Shown here: positions 10,610 through 18,766 of the stretch, in pieces
Layout of the letters: every line of letters starts with the position of its first letter
How positions within the stretch are numbered: position 1 is the first letter of the stretch
Assembly (NCBI RefSeq): GCF_002849655.1
Contig: NZ_PDNW01000002.1
Location: 248,001 to 312,000, forward strand
Length of the DNA: 64,000 nucleotides
Direction of reading: 5' to 3'
DNA from: Pollutimonas subterranea
GTDB taxonomy: Bacteria > Pseudomonadota > Gammaproteobacteria > Burkholderiales > Burkholderiaceae_B
The notes under the pieces: model-generated
The model's input: only the letters and a program-made list of their open reading frames with translations
Told to the model about the DNA's origin: nothing
Databases searched by the model: none
Made by a program: the position numbers and the translations under genes

Positions 10610-10981
10610 TTACTGGCGCTGCACGCCCGCCCCGGAATTAACCCCCGGGGTGATGTAGCCGGGCGTCCGATCCTGCGAAGGCATCGTCGACGGGGATGGA
10701 GATGCCGGCGCGTAGCCGCCCGATGACGATGGCGACGTCGTCGAAGGCATGGATGGCTGATACGTGGACGGCGCCTGCGTGCCTGTCGTACCGGGCATGG
10801 TGGTCGACGGGCTTGGAGAGCTTGCAGAGGAATCGGCAGGGATCTCGGTCTCGGTAATCTTGAGCGTTGGCTGTATGTCTATTTTCTGTGCCCGAAGCCA
10901 GGCTTCGTCGGCGGCATGCACCGCAGTAAACGGAACAGCGATAAGGGCCGCGAGCAGTAATGTCTTGCTTGATGTTTTCAT
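10610..10981 (-). CDS. Small secreted Ser/Pro-rich protein of unknown function
   Basis: 123 residues from the ATG at 10981, starting MKTSSKTLLLAALIAVPF and ending in a signal-peptidase site at AVHA-AD. After a short region (EAWLRAQKIDIQPTLKITE) the chain is low-complexity: Ser, Pro, Thr and Gly with repeated 'SPS', 'MPS' and 'TMPG' units up to the end. A second ATG three codons upstream (10990) is possible. No family recognised. A periplasmic or surface linker-like role is plausible, but nothing in the neighbours supports a function. Confidence 0.62.
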   Translation of the reverse strand: MKTSSKTLLLAALIAVPFTAVHAADEAWLRAQKIDIQPTLKITETEIPADSSASSPSPSTTMPGTTGTQAPSTYQPSMPSTTSPSSSGGYAPASPSPSTMPSQDRTPGYITPGVNSGAGVQRQ

Positions 10982-11224
10982 GGCAGTCAAATCCTTTTTT
11001 GAAGATTACTGAGTACCTATCGTAGAGGAATGCCATGTCACCGCAAGGGCGAAACGTTTCAGACTGTCACGGCCACCCGCCTTGGTTACCTGTAGTTGCT
11101 CTTTTATAGCAGCGCCCGCCCGTCCTAAAACATTTTCTTTACTTCATGCTAGAATCTCGTTCTCTCCAAGGCGTAGCCATGAATTCAAAAGTGTTATACT
11201 TTTTGTTGATGGCAGCTTTACGGT

Positions 11225-11301
11225 GGTGGCCGTAGCTCAGTTGGTAGAGTCCCGGATTGTGATTCCGGTTGTCGTGGGTTCGAGCCCCATCGGTCACCCC
11301 A
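11225..11301 (+). tRNA. tRNA-His (anticodon GTG)
   Basis: Complete cloverleaf. The acceptor arm GTGGCCG (11226-11232) pairs with CGGTCAC (11291-11297), and the extra G at 11225 is the G-1 that marks histidine tRNAs. The discriminator base is C (11298) and CCA is encoded (11299-11301). The anticodon loop is ATTGTGATT and the T-arm is GTGGGTTCGAGCCCCAT. A -10-like TATACT lies at 11195-11200. Confidence 0.97.
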
Positions 11302-11378
11302 ACCAATACGCGGTTTTCGAGGCATACGCGAAAGCCCAAAATGGTGACAACAGGCATTCCTGATGTCACCGCACAACC

Positions 11379-11405
11379 AGCCCGCCCTAATCGGTGGGCT
11401 TTTTT
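11379..11405 (+). terminator. Rho-independent terminator downstream of tRNA-His
   Basis: Stem AGCCCGCC (11379-11386) pairs with GGTGGGCT (11393-11400) around a 6-base loop, with one G-T wobble, followed directly by a run of six T. It lies 77 bp after the tRNA and before the next small gene. Confidence 0.85.
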
Positions 11406-11443
11406 GCATCCACCCCTTTCCTTTGACCGCGTATCATTACGCC

Positions 11444-11674
11444 ATGCCCATACCTTCGCAAACTCTCGATTGGTCACTCGCGCCGCCAGGCTGGAACTGG
11501 GCGGCACAGGACGAAGATGGACGCTGGTTCTGGTATAGCGTGCAGCCTCAGCTGGGCATAGGCGGCGGCGTCTGGCGAGCACCCTCGCGCGCGCAGCAAT
11601 ACGCCCTGCAAGAATCGCCCAATCCCCATTGGCACGAAAGCCTGCGCCAACGACCTGATTCGCCGGATTCCTGA
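11444..11674 (+). CDS. Small conserved-looking protein of unknown function
   Basis: 76 residues from the ATG at 11444 (MPIPSQTLDWSLAPPGWNWA), rich in Trp, Pro and Gln (about eight tryptophans), without signal peptide or membrane segment. The frame is open further upstream, but that part crosses the tRNA terminator, so the ATG at 11444 is preferred. I do not recognise a named family. It lies just before the cardiolipin synthase gene, 40 bp away, and might share its transcript. Confidence 0.55.
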   Translation: MPIPSQTLDWSLAPPGWNWAAQDEDGRWFWYSVQPQLGIGGGVWRAPSRAQQYALQESPNPHWHESLRQRPDSPDS

Positions 11675-11714
11675 GCGGTCTTCTATATACTGGCGGCTGA
11701 ATAGGGGGTTGAAT

Positions 11715-13172
11715 ATGGCTACACTGCAGTCCGCGTTTCAGGAGTATTGGCCGCATCTTGCATTCGTTTTAAGCCTCGCCGTGGGCGGCACGGCTGCCGT
11801 GCACGCCGCCATGACAAAAAACGATGTCCGGGCCGCAATCGGCTGGGTCGGCGTGATTCTGATGTCGCCACTGCTGGGGCCTTTGGTCTACCTGATTGCG
11901 GGAATTAATCGAATCCGCCACGATCATATGTCGGAACAGCGCTACAAGGCCGAGAATGACTATTCCCGCGTGCTTGGCGCGCCGGCGGCCGATATAAGCG
12001 CCATTGACGCACCGCAGTTCCGCTCACTCAAGGTGCTTGGCGACCGGGTCAGCCACTTCTCGCTTCTGGACGGCAACCATGTCCGCACATTGCTGGGCGG
12101 CGACCAGACCTATCCTGCCATGCTGGAGGCCATCCAGGGAGCGCAAAGAACCATCGCGCTCCAGAGCTATATCTTTGATGACGACAGCGAAGGCCGCAAG
12201 ATAGTGGATGCGTTGGTAGAAGCGCGGGATCGCGGCGTTGAAATACGAGTTTTGATCGACGCCATCGGTTCGAAGTATTCCCACCCGCCCATCATTCGGC
12301 GCTTGCGCAAGCAAGGCATACCTTGCGCCTTGTTCATGACTAATCCCCTGGGCTTTCTGCGCATGCCCTATGCCAACCTGCGAAGTCACCGGAAAATCCT
12401 GGTCGTGGACGGGCGTATCGGCTTTACTGGCGGCATGAATATCCGTGCCGGTTTCGTCACCGAGGTGGCAGGCGCCGAGACGACCGGCGATACGCATTTC
12501 CAGGTCGAAGGCCCTGTTGTCGTGCAGCTGATGGGTGTTTTTGCCCACGACTGGAAATTCACCACCCGGGAAGCATTGCCGTACGACACGTGGTGCAGCG
12601 ATACGCGGCCAGCAGGCGCACCGGGCGTACCGGCACGCTGCATCCGTTCCGGTCCTGACCGCTATATCGTCGGCACCCACAACATGCTTCTGGGCGCATT
12701 TGCCGTGGCCCAGCATCACATACGCATACAGTCGCCCTACTTCCTGCCCGACCAGATACTGCTTGGCGCCATCAATACGGCGGCGCGCCGGGGCATCGTG
12801 GTGGATATCGTGATTCCAGGCCGCAATAACCTGCGACTGGTCAACTACGCCATGTTCGCGCAGCTCGACCAGGTAGTGCGAAATGGCTGCCGCGTATGGC
12901 GTACGACGGGAAACTTCAATCACTCCAAGCTCATCACCATCGATGGATGCTGGTCTTATGTGGGCTCGTCCAACATGGATCCACGCAGCCTGCGATTGAA
13001 TTTCGAGCTGGACATGGAGGTCTACAGCCGCGACACGGCGCGCGACATTGAAATGATGATAGACAAGGAAATCGTACAGGCCGAGGCGGTGACCCTGGAA
13101 GGATTGGCCGCCATTCCGTTTCGCAAGCGCTTGCGAAACAGGGTTATCTGGCTGGCCAGCCCGTATCTTTAA
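11715..13172 (+). CDS. cls: Cardiolipin synthase (phospholipase D family)
   Basis: Joins two phosphatidylglycerols to form cardiolipin at the inner membrane. Two N-terminal hydrophobic segments (about residues 12-31 and 40-60) precede two HKD catalytic motifs, HRKILVVDG near residue 225 and HSKLITIDG near residue 405, each followed by the G-S/G-G-x-N type loop (FTGGMNI, VGSSNMD). Length (485) is the family norm. The ATG at 11715 has GGGGG six bases upstream, so it is preferred over the TTG at 11709. Confidence 0.93.
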   Translation: MATLQSAFQEYWPHLAFVLSLAVGGTAAVHAAMTKNDVRAAIGWVGVILMSPLLGPLVYLIAGINRIRHDHMSEQRYKAENDYSRVLGAPAADISAIDAPQFRSLKVLGDRVSHFSLLDGNHVRTLLGGDQTYPAMLEAIQGAQRTIALQSYIFDDDSEGRKIVDALVEARDRGVEIRVLIDAIGSKYSHPPIIRRLRKQGIPCALFMTNPLGFLRMPYANLRSHRKILVVDGRIGFTGGMNIRAGFVTEVAGAETTGDTHFQVEGPVVVQLMGVFAHDWKFTTREALPYDTWCSDTRPAGAPGVPARCIRSGPDRYIVGTHNMLLGAFAVAQHHIRIQSPYFLPDQILLGAINTAARRGIVVDIVIPGRNNLRLVNYAMFAQLDQVVRNGCRVWRTTGNFNHSKLITIDGCWSYVGSSNMDPRSLRLNFELDMEVYSRDTARDIEMMIDKEIVQAEAVTLEGLAAIPFRKRLRNRVIWLASPYL

Positions 13173-13179
13173 TAGAACT

Positions 13180-13198
13180 GGGGCCGCTATGCGGCCCC
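13180..13198. terminator. GC-rich hairpin between convergent cls and Bug receptor gene
   Basis: GGGGCCGC (13180-13187) and GCGGCCCC (13191-13198) form a perfect 8-bp stem with a 3-base loop. It lies between the two convergent stop codons. There is no strong T-run on either strand, so it may work as a bidirectional transcript-end stabiliser or a weak terminator. Confidence 0.5.
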
Positions 13199-13226
13199 CA
13201 TCCACGCCTGCTTGCTGCGACTGCTT

Positions 13227-14201
13227 TTATTGTTTCTGCACACCAGATTCTTTGACCACACCGGCCCAGCGGACAATTTCGCTATCCACGAATTTCCCGA
13301 AGTCGGCGCCGGTAAGATTCGGCGTGGCGCTGCCGTTGCTTAGCCAGAGCTCCTTGACCTTAGGCGCATTCAGCGCCTTGGTGATTTCCGAAGCCATTTT
13401 GTTGACAACATCCTGCGGCGTACCCTTGGGTGCCCACATGGCATACCACGTCGATACTTCATAATCCGGAATGCCGGCCTCGGCTACCGTGGGGACGTCG
13501 GGCAGTGACGGCGAGCGCTTGGCCGCCGCGACAGCCAGCGGACGTATGGTCCCGGCCCGGATATGCGAAGCCGATGAACCCAGGCCGTCGAAAGCAAGGT
13601 CTACCTGTCCGGTAATCAGGCCCGTCAGCATCGGTCCCGCGCCCTGGTAAGGAACATGCGTGAGTTCGACACCGCTCTTCAGGGCAAACAGCTCGCCGGC
13701 CAGGTGGTGTGTGCTGCCCACACCCGCCGAGCCGAAATTCACGCTGCCCGGATTGGATTTGGCGTGTTCCACGAGTTCCTTGACCGTCTTGACGGGAAGT
13801 TTGGTGGGATTGACCACGATCACCTGAGGAGGTTGCGCAAGCATGGCCACAGGCTCGAAATCCTTCTGGATGTCGTAGCTGAGCTTCTTGTAGATGGACG
13901 GCGCGACCACGTGATGGGCGCCGCCCATAAAGAAGGTATAGCCGTCAGGCGCGGCGCGTGATGCAACGCCGGCGCCCAGCGTACCGCCTGCGCCACCCCT
14001 GTTATCGACTACCACGCTTTGCCCCAGCTGCTCGCCCAGTTGTTGTGCCAGCGGCCGTGCAAACGTGTCGGTTCCCCCGCCTGCGGGAAACGGCACGACG
14101 ATGGTGATGGCACGGTCAGGCCATGCCGCCTGGGCAGTACCTGTAATGGCCAGCGCTGATAAGGCAGCGACTGCTGCATAAGTAATTTTCTTCTTCATCA
14201 T
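13227..14201 (-). CDS. Bug/TctC-family periplasmic tricarboxylate-type receptor (malonate operon)
   Basis: Extracytoplasmic solute receptor of the Bordetella uptake gene family. A Sec signal peptide ends at TAQA-AW. Family marks are IVVPFPAGGGTDTFARPLA, VVVDNRGGAGGTLGAG, APDGYTFFMG and VPTVAEAGIPDYE. 324 residues is typical. It follows matB after a 120-bp gap containing a hairpin, so it probably belongs to the malonate operon and may bind malonate or a related dicarboxylate. No TctA/TctB membrane partner is in the window. Ligand assignment is by context only. Confidence 0.88.
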   Translation of the reverse strand: MMKKKITYAAVAALSALAITGTAQAAWPDRAITIVVPFPAGGGTDTFARPLAQQLGEQLGQSVVVDNRGGAGGTLGAGVASRAAPDGYTFFMGGAHHVVAPSIYKKLSYDIQKDFEPVAMLAQPPQVIVVNPTKLPVKTVKELVEHAKSNPGSVNFGSAGVGSTHHLAGELFALKSGVELTHVPYQGAGPMLTGLITGQVDLAFDGLGSSASHIRAGTIRPLAVAAAKRSPSLPDVPTVAEAGIPDYEVSTWYAMWAPKGTPQDVVNKMASEITKALNAPKVKELWLSNGSATPNLTGADFGKFVDSEIVRWAGVVKESGVQKQ

Positions 14202-14255
14202 GTCTCCTCTTCCGATTTTTTATCGGTAAGCTTGTTTTGTGTTTGAATAAATAAA

Positions 14256-14277
14256 CCCCGGCACTCGGTACACGGGG
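14256..14277 (-). terminator. Candidate attenuating terminator between matB and the Bug gene
   Basis: On the minus strand CCCCG and CGGGG pair around a 12-base loop and are followed by TTTATTTATT. The stem is only 5 bp but all G-C, so partial read-through into the receptor gene is possible. Confidence 0.38.
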
Positions 14278-14321
14278 AGCCCAGCTCCTGAAAAAGCTTC
14301 CATGGCGTCGAGCCAGGAAAA

Positions 14322-15848
14322 TTATACGTACTGATCGCGCAGCACGTTTTTCTGCACTTTGCCCATCGTGTTGCGGGGCAGTTGATCGGTGAAATAAATA
14401 CGTTTGGGCACCTTGAAATTGGCCAGTCGCGATTTCAGGTCGGCCATCATGGCATCGGCATCCAGCTTGGCGCCGGCTTTGGGCACTACGACAGCCACCA
14501 CGGCCTCGCCAAAATCCGGATGAGCAACGCCAATGACCGCCGACTCGTCAACGCCGGGTATATCGTCGATGAGCAATTCGATTTCCTTGGGATAGACATT
14601 AAAGCCGCCGGATATGATCAGGTCTTTGCTGCGGCCCACTATCGACAAATAATTTGCCGGCACAGAGTCGCCTCCCCAGCGTCCGACGTCGCCTGTGCGA
14701 AACCAGCCATCAGACGTGAATTCTTCGCGGGTCTTTTCCGGCATGCGCCAGTAACCCGAAAAAACATTGGAGCCGCGTACCTGCACGCTTCCAATTTCGC
14801 CGACCCCGAGTTCGTGTTCGGCATCGTCGACCACGCGGACCATTACGCCTGGCAATGGCTGTCCCACGGTCCCTCCGATTCGTTCGCCCAGCGAAGAATC
14901 ATAGGGATTGGACGTGAGCATGATGGTTTCGCTCATACCGTAGCGTTCAAGTATGGGCTGTCCGATACGGGCCTTGAACTCGTCGAAGGTTTCCTTGAGC
15001 AAGGGCGCAGAGCCGGAAATAAACAAGCGCATGTTGGCGCAAAGCTGCCGTGTGAACCGGGCATCGTTGAGCAGGCGTACATAGTAAGTGGGCACCCCCA
15101 TCATGACGGTGCTGCGGGGAAGGTAATGCAATGCTTGCTCAATATCGAGCCTGGGCAGCCAGATCATGCGCGCTCCGGCCAACAGGGCGCCATGCGAAGC
15201 GACGAACAAGCCATGGACATGAAAAATGGGAAGCATGTGCAAAAGCACATCATCAGGGCGCCAGCCCCAATACTTGTGCAGAACTTCAGCGTTTGACGAG
15301 AGGTTGCGATGCGATAGCATGGCGCCCTTGCTGCGTCCCGTGGTGCCCGATGTATAAAGAATGGCGGCAAGATCATCCGGAAGGCTGCGCACCGTGACAA
15401 ATTCGCCGGGCTGGCTGGCGGCGGCCACGGCCAAGCTGCCGGTTCCGTCGCTATCCAGGGTGTAGACGTTCGCGGTGCCGGTTTTTTCGGCCAGGCGATC
15501 CACCCATTCCTGGTTGGCGCTGTCACAAACGACCACGGCCGGCTCGGCGTCGGCCAGGAAGTATTCCACCTCCGATTCCCGATACGCCGTATTCAAAGGC
15601 AGATACACGAGCCCCGCGCGCACACTGGCCAGATACAGCATCAGCGCTTCAGGCGATTTCTCGACTTGAACCGCAATACGCGCACCGGCAGGCAGCTCGA
15701 GTGCTTGCAACAAATTGCCGTACCGCGCACTGATTTCCTCTATATCGTTCCAACTATAGGAACGGGTGGGCGTTTCAATGGCCACAGCGGCGCGGTCGGC
15801 TGGAAAGCCCGCAGCCAGCAAAGCATATAAATTGGCATTGCCTTCCAA
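14322..15848 (-). CDS. matB: Malonyl-CoA synthetase (malonate--CoA ligase, MatB-like)
   Basis: ANL-superfamily acyl-CoA ligase, predicted to activate malonate with ATP and CoA. The P-loop ILYTSGTTGRSKGAMLSH is near residue 168, the adenylate motif YGMSE near 310, the hinge region GRSKDLIISGGFNVYP near 408 and the C-terminal catalytic lysine in PRNTMGKVQKN. The assignment to malonate rests on the MatB-like N-terminus, length (508) and the malonyl-CoA decarboxylase gene two places upstream. It starts 1 bp beyond the preceding stop, so it is tightly coupled. A medium-chain or other short-acid ligase is the alternative. Confidence 0.85.
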   Translation of the reverse strand: MEGNANLYALLAAGFPADRAAVAIETPTRSYSWNDIEEISARYGNLLQALELPAGARIAVQVEKSPEALMLYLASVRAGLVYLPLNTAYRESEVEYFLADAEPAVVVCDSANQEWVDRLAEKTGTANVYTLDSDGTGSLAVAAASQPGEFVTVRSLPDDLAAILYTSGTTGRSKGAMLSHRNLSSNAEVLHKYWGWRPDDVLLHMLPIFHVHGLFVASHGALLAGARMIWLPRLDIEQALHYLPRSTVMMGVPTYYVRLLNDARFTRQLCANMRLFISGSAPLLKETFDEFKARIGQPILERYGMSETIMLTSNPYDSSLGERIGGTVGQPLPGVMVRVVDDAEHELGVGEIGSVQVRGSNVFSGYWRMPEKTREEFTSDGWFRTGDVGRWGGDSVPANYLSIVGRSKDLIISGGFNVYPKEIELLIDDIPGVDESAVIGVAHPDFGEAVVAVVVPKAGAKLDADAMMADLKSRLANFKVPKRIYFTDQLPRNTMGKVQKNVLRDQYV

Positions 15849-15849
15849 A

Positions 15850-16662
15850 TCAATCTCCTGAGAATACCGGCTGCTGGCCGGCCAGAAATGCCCTTACACC
15901 TTCCCGGTGGTCGCGGCTTTCAGCGTACTTGAAAAATGACAGCAGCTCAGCCTCGGTCAGTGGTGGAACCTGAGGGCTCAGCCGCGTTACGGTTTGCTTG
16001 TTGATACGGGCCGCCATGGGCGCTCCGGCGGCCAGGCGCCGTGCAAGCTGCATGACATCGGTGGCGACATCGGCGTCGGGCAGCACCCGCGTGAGCAGAC
16101 CCTTGGACATTGCTTCCGCAGCGCCAAACACCCGCCCTTCCAGCAGTATCTCCAGCGTCGTGGCCCGGCCGACCAGCCCCAGCAAGCCGCGCATCTCATC
16201 GGGCGCCATGGGAAAGCCCAGGCGATTGATGGGAACACCGAAGCGTGACGAGACGCCGGCGATACGCATGTCGCACTGGCTGGCAATTTCGAGGCCGCCC
16301 CCCACGCACACGCCTTCAATCTGGGCGATGACCGGATGCGGGCATGCCCCGATGGATTCAAGCGCAGGTGCAAGGACGTGCCGATGGTAATTCATGACAC
16401 CGGACAGGTCGCCGCGTTCACGCGGGAATTCGCCGATATCGGCGCCCGCTGCAAAGTTTGCGTCCTCGCCGCGCAGCACGACGGAGCGCAGTGCGTCGTT
16501 GGCGGAGAGCGTCGCAAACACGTCGGCCAGGGATTGCCACATCGATACGCTGATGGCGTTCAAGCGCCCCGGGTGGCTGAGCGTCACCAGGGCTATAGGA
16601 CCTTCGTAGTCAAGAATGATCCTGCCTGCGCCCTTACCGACTCCGGTCTCGACTATAGCCAT
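15850..16662 (-). CDS. Enoyl-CoA hydratase/isomerase (crotonase) family protein in malonate operon
   Basis: Crotonase fold of 270 residues. The first oxyanion-hole region is ANFAAGADIGEF (about residues 70-80) and the second is IEGVCVGGGLEIASQCD (about 115-130). A catalytic glutamate is not in the textbook position, so hydratase activity is uncertain. The start overlaps the malonyl-CoA decarboxylase stop by 10 bp, and matB follows after 1 bp. The canonical matABC operon of rhizobia lacks such a gene. It may act on a related CoA ester or as a helper decarboxylase (methylmalonyl-CoA decarboxylases belong to this fold), which is inference. Confidence 0.85.
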   Translation of the reverse strand: MAIVETGVGKGAGRIILDYEGPIALVTLSHPGRLNAISVSMWQSLADVFATLSANDALRSVVLRGEDANFAAGADIGEFPRERGDLSGVMNYHRHVLAPALESIGACPHPVIAQIEGVCVGGGLEIASQCDMRIAGVSSRFGVPINRLGFPMAPDEMRGLLGLVGRATTLEILLEGRVFGAAEAMSKGLLTRVLPDADVATDVMQLARRLAAGAPMAARINKQTVTRLSPQVPPLTEAELLSFFKYAESRDHREGVRAFLAGQQPVFSGD

Positions 16663-17942
16663 CGCAGATTAAGTCCCATTTTCGGTTTACCCGCCGCGAG
16701 CAGCGCAAGGTTATCGTCAAGCTGGTCCAGATCGTAGAGGTAATTGACCATGATTCCGCTGGACTGCGCCATGCCTTTCGGGGAGCAGTCGGCGGCCCAG
16801 TTGACCCGCTCGATACGAGCACCGTTACCCAGGTGAAAGCGCGCCACCGCATCGATGGGCTGGCCGTTTTTCATGCTTTTCAAGTAAAGAACCGCAAGGC
16901 GCAATCCGGTGCGTTGCACCGCTTCGGAGACCTTTCCGCCAGCCGCCGCCTGCAGCCGCTCAACCCATTTTTGTCCCGCCGACGCGTCGTCCTGCGCCTG
17001 CTGCTTGTCGGCCTTGTCGTGCAACAGCTCCTGCATGGCCTTGCCATCCTGCTTGCCCAGCCAGTCGACGAAGCCTGGGATGGGCGACAGCGTGGCAAAG
17101 GACTTCAGCTTGGGGAGCTCGGTGAGCAATTGATCCACGACGCGCTTGAGCAGGAAGTTGCCGAAGCTAATGCCGCGAAGGCCGGGCTGCGTATTGGAGA
17201 TGGAATAAAAGATCGCCCATTTCGCCTTATTAAGATCGGAGGCCGGAACCTTGGGGTCGAGCAAGACTTGCACGTTATCGGCCATCTGCGTGGCAAAGGC
17301 GACTTCGACAAAAATCAAGGGTACGTCGTTCATGCGCGGATGGAAGAACGCATAGCAACGGCGATGATCGGCCACCCGGTGACGCAGCTCTTCCCATGAC
17401 CGGATTTCATGTACGGCTTCGTACTGAATGAGTTTTTCCAGGAGCGAGGCGGGCGAATCCCAGGTAATGGGACGCAGCTCGAGCATGCCGACGTCGAACC
17501 AGCTGTTGAGCAAACCTTCAAGTTCGCGCTCGAGCACCGTAAGGCCCGCTACCTGGTTGCGCCAGCGCAGCATATCGGCACGCAGCTCCACCAGCAAATG
17601 CAGGCTGTCGGCCTGGGCATACAGACGGCGGAACAGCCGCAAACCCTGGTCGCCACGCGGCTCGAGGCCGGCACTGGCCTGAGCCAGCGTCGCCAGCAAC
17701 ACACGGCGCTCTTTGCCGTCGGCTGCGGCGTAGCGCAGGCTCCATTGCTTGGCGAGCCGATTAGCCGCGACGTCGGTCATGCGAGCCGTAAACAACGTTG
17801 CCGTCTCGGCCGCCAACGAACCGCGATCGCGGTCCAGCCAGCGTCCCAGGCGAGCCACGAGCCCTTCCGCTTCCTTGCTGGCGACCGCCACTTCCACTCC
17901 TTTGCTTACTACCACCGCTTTTTCAGTATCCGTAGTCGTCAT
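16653..17942 (-). CDS. matA: Malonyl-CoA decarboxylase
   Basis: Converts malonyl-CoA to acetyl-CoA and CO2. The protein belongs to the MCD family: an all-helical N-terminal region (about 1-150) is followed by the acetyltransferase-like catalytic domain with the signature FATLSPIPGF near residue 270 and the conserved GISFGNFLLKRV just before it. The C-terminal part contains LYLKSMKNGQPIDAVARFHLGNGA, shortened here to its key residues H and N. 429 residues is near the usual bacterial length. The start ATG overlaps the regulator stop (ATGA), implying translational coupling. With matB it forms a complete malonate-to-acetyl-CoA route. Confidence 0.93.
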   Translation of the reverse strand: MTTTDTEKAVVVSKGVEVAVASKEAEGLVARLGRWLDRDRGSLAAETATLFTARMTDVAANRLAKQWSLRYAAADGKERRVLLATLAQASAGLEPRGDQGLRLFRRLYAQADSLHLLVELRADMLRWRNQVAGLTVLERELEGLLNSWFDVGMLELRPITWDSPASLLEKLIQYEAVHEIRSWEELRHRVADHRRCYAFFHPRMNDVPLIFVEVAFATQMADNVQVLLDPKVPASDLNKAKWAIFYSISNTQPGLRGISFGNFLLKRVVDQLLTELPKLKSFATLSPIPGFVDWLGKQDGKAMQELLHDKADKQQAQDDASAGQKWVERLQAAAGGKVSEAVQRTGLRLAVLYLKSMKNGQPIDAVARFHLGNGARIERVNWAADCSPKGMAQSSGIMVNYLYDLDQLDDNLALLAAGKPKMGLNLRWL

Positions 17943-18652
17943 GGGCTAGCCTCCTGAGTATTGGGTTGAACCGCAAGGTCTGGGTCTGACGAGAGCCGGG
18001 CCTGTTCATCCAGGGCATGAAGCGCGTGCAGCTGGTTCATGAGATGCTTGCGGGTATGAGCCTCGGCGCCGTCGGGATCGCGGGCCTTGAGCGCCTCGAA
18101 GATGGCCAGGTGCTCGGCACAGGAAGCCTGCACGCGCCCGGGCCAGGCCAGGCTTTTGTGCCGGGACAGGCTCAGTACATGGCGAAGATTATCAACCAGG
18201 TCTGATAGCCAATGGTTGTCCGCGAGCGCCTGGATGGCCTCGTGGATCAAGGCATTCGTCGCGTAATACTGATCGGTATCCCCGGCGGCGGCGTGTGCCC
18301 GCAATTGCCGATGTAAAGGCTCCAGGCGCTTGAGATCGGAGTCGCTTACCTTGCGTGCCGCTTCGTAGGCGCAGCGCCCTTCAAGCATTGCCATCAGGGG
18401 AAATATGTCGTCCAGGTCGCGGGCCGAGAGTTCATTGACGAAACAGCCCCGGCGCGGCTCCAGCCGGATGAGCCCTTCATTGACCAGCACTTTGAGCGCT
18501 TCACGCAGCGGAGTGCGTGAAATACCCAGCTCTTTGCTTAAGCGCATTTCGTCGATCCAGGCTCCTGAAGTCAGTTCACGCGACTGGATCATGGCACGCA
18601 GACGGTCTGCGACTTCGAGATACAGCACCTGCTGGACAATGCGTCGGGTCAA
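17939..18652 (-). CDS. matR: GntR-family (FCD) regulator of the malonate operon
   Basis: N-terminal winged helix-turn-helix (about 15-75: LRAMIQSRELTSGAWIDE, LSKELGISRTPLREALKVL, LIRLEPRRGCFV) and C-terminal FCD ligand domain with metal-type residues (R, D, H) from about residue 90 to 215. It is the first gene of the operon and overlaps matA by 4 bp (ATGA). MatR proteins of this family repress malonate genes and respond to malonate or malonyl-CoA, so local control is likely. The inverted repeat 27 bp upstream is a plausible autoregulatory site. Confidence 0.86.
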   Translation of the reverse strand: MTRRIVQQVLYLEVADRLRAMIQSRELTSGAWIDEMRLSKELGISRTPLREALKVLVNEGLIRLEPRRGCFVNELSARDLDDIFPLMAMLEGRCAYEAARKVSDSDLKRLEPLHRQLRAHAAAGDTDQYYATNALIHEAIQALADNHWLSDLVDNLRHVLSLSRHKSLAWPGRVQASCAEHLAIFEALKARDPDGAEAHTRKHLMNQLHALHALDEQARLSSDPDLAVQPNTQEASP

Positions 18653-18678
18653 TGTCTGGGCTCCAAATCGTGATGCAA

Positions 18679-18701
18679 TAATTCATAATTATGGCGAATT
18701 A
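18679..18701. promoter_or_regulatory. Palindromic candidate operator upstream of matR
   Basis: TAATTC (18679-18684) and GAATTA (18696-18701) form an inverted repeat. Inside it is the perfect palindrome CATAATTATG (18684-18693). It starts 27 bp before the matR ATG, where a GntR autoregulator would bind. The repeat is seen; the binding protein is inferred. Confidence 0.45.
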
Positions 18702-18766
18702 ACGCAAATAAACAAGCCCATCTAACCTATAGTATTCCCTAGGAGCGCGGACGCCCCTGGGCAACA

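Noticed and set aside
12024-13205. 393-codon minus-strand open frame opposite cls
   Set aside because: Shadow of cardiolipin synthase, whose HKD motifs are on the other strand.
18740-18760. Hairpin CCCTAGGAGCG...CGCCCCTGGG between matR and aldehyde dehydrogenase
   Set aside because: The arms are mismatched and no T-run follows, so terminator function is not supported.
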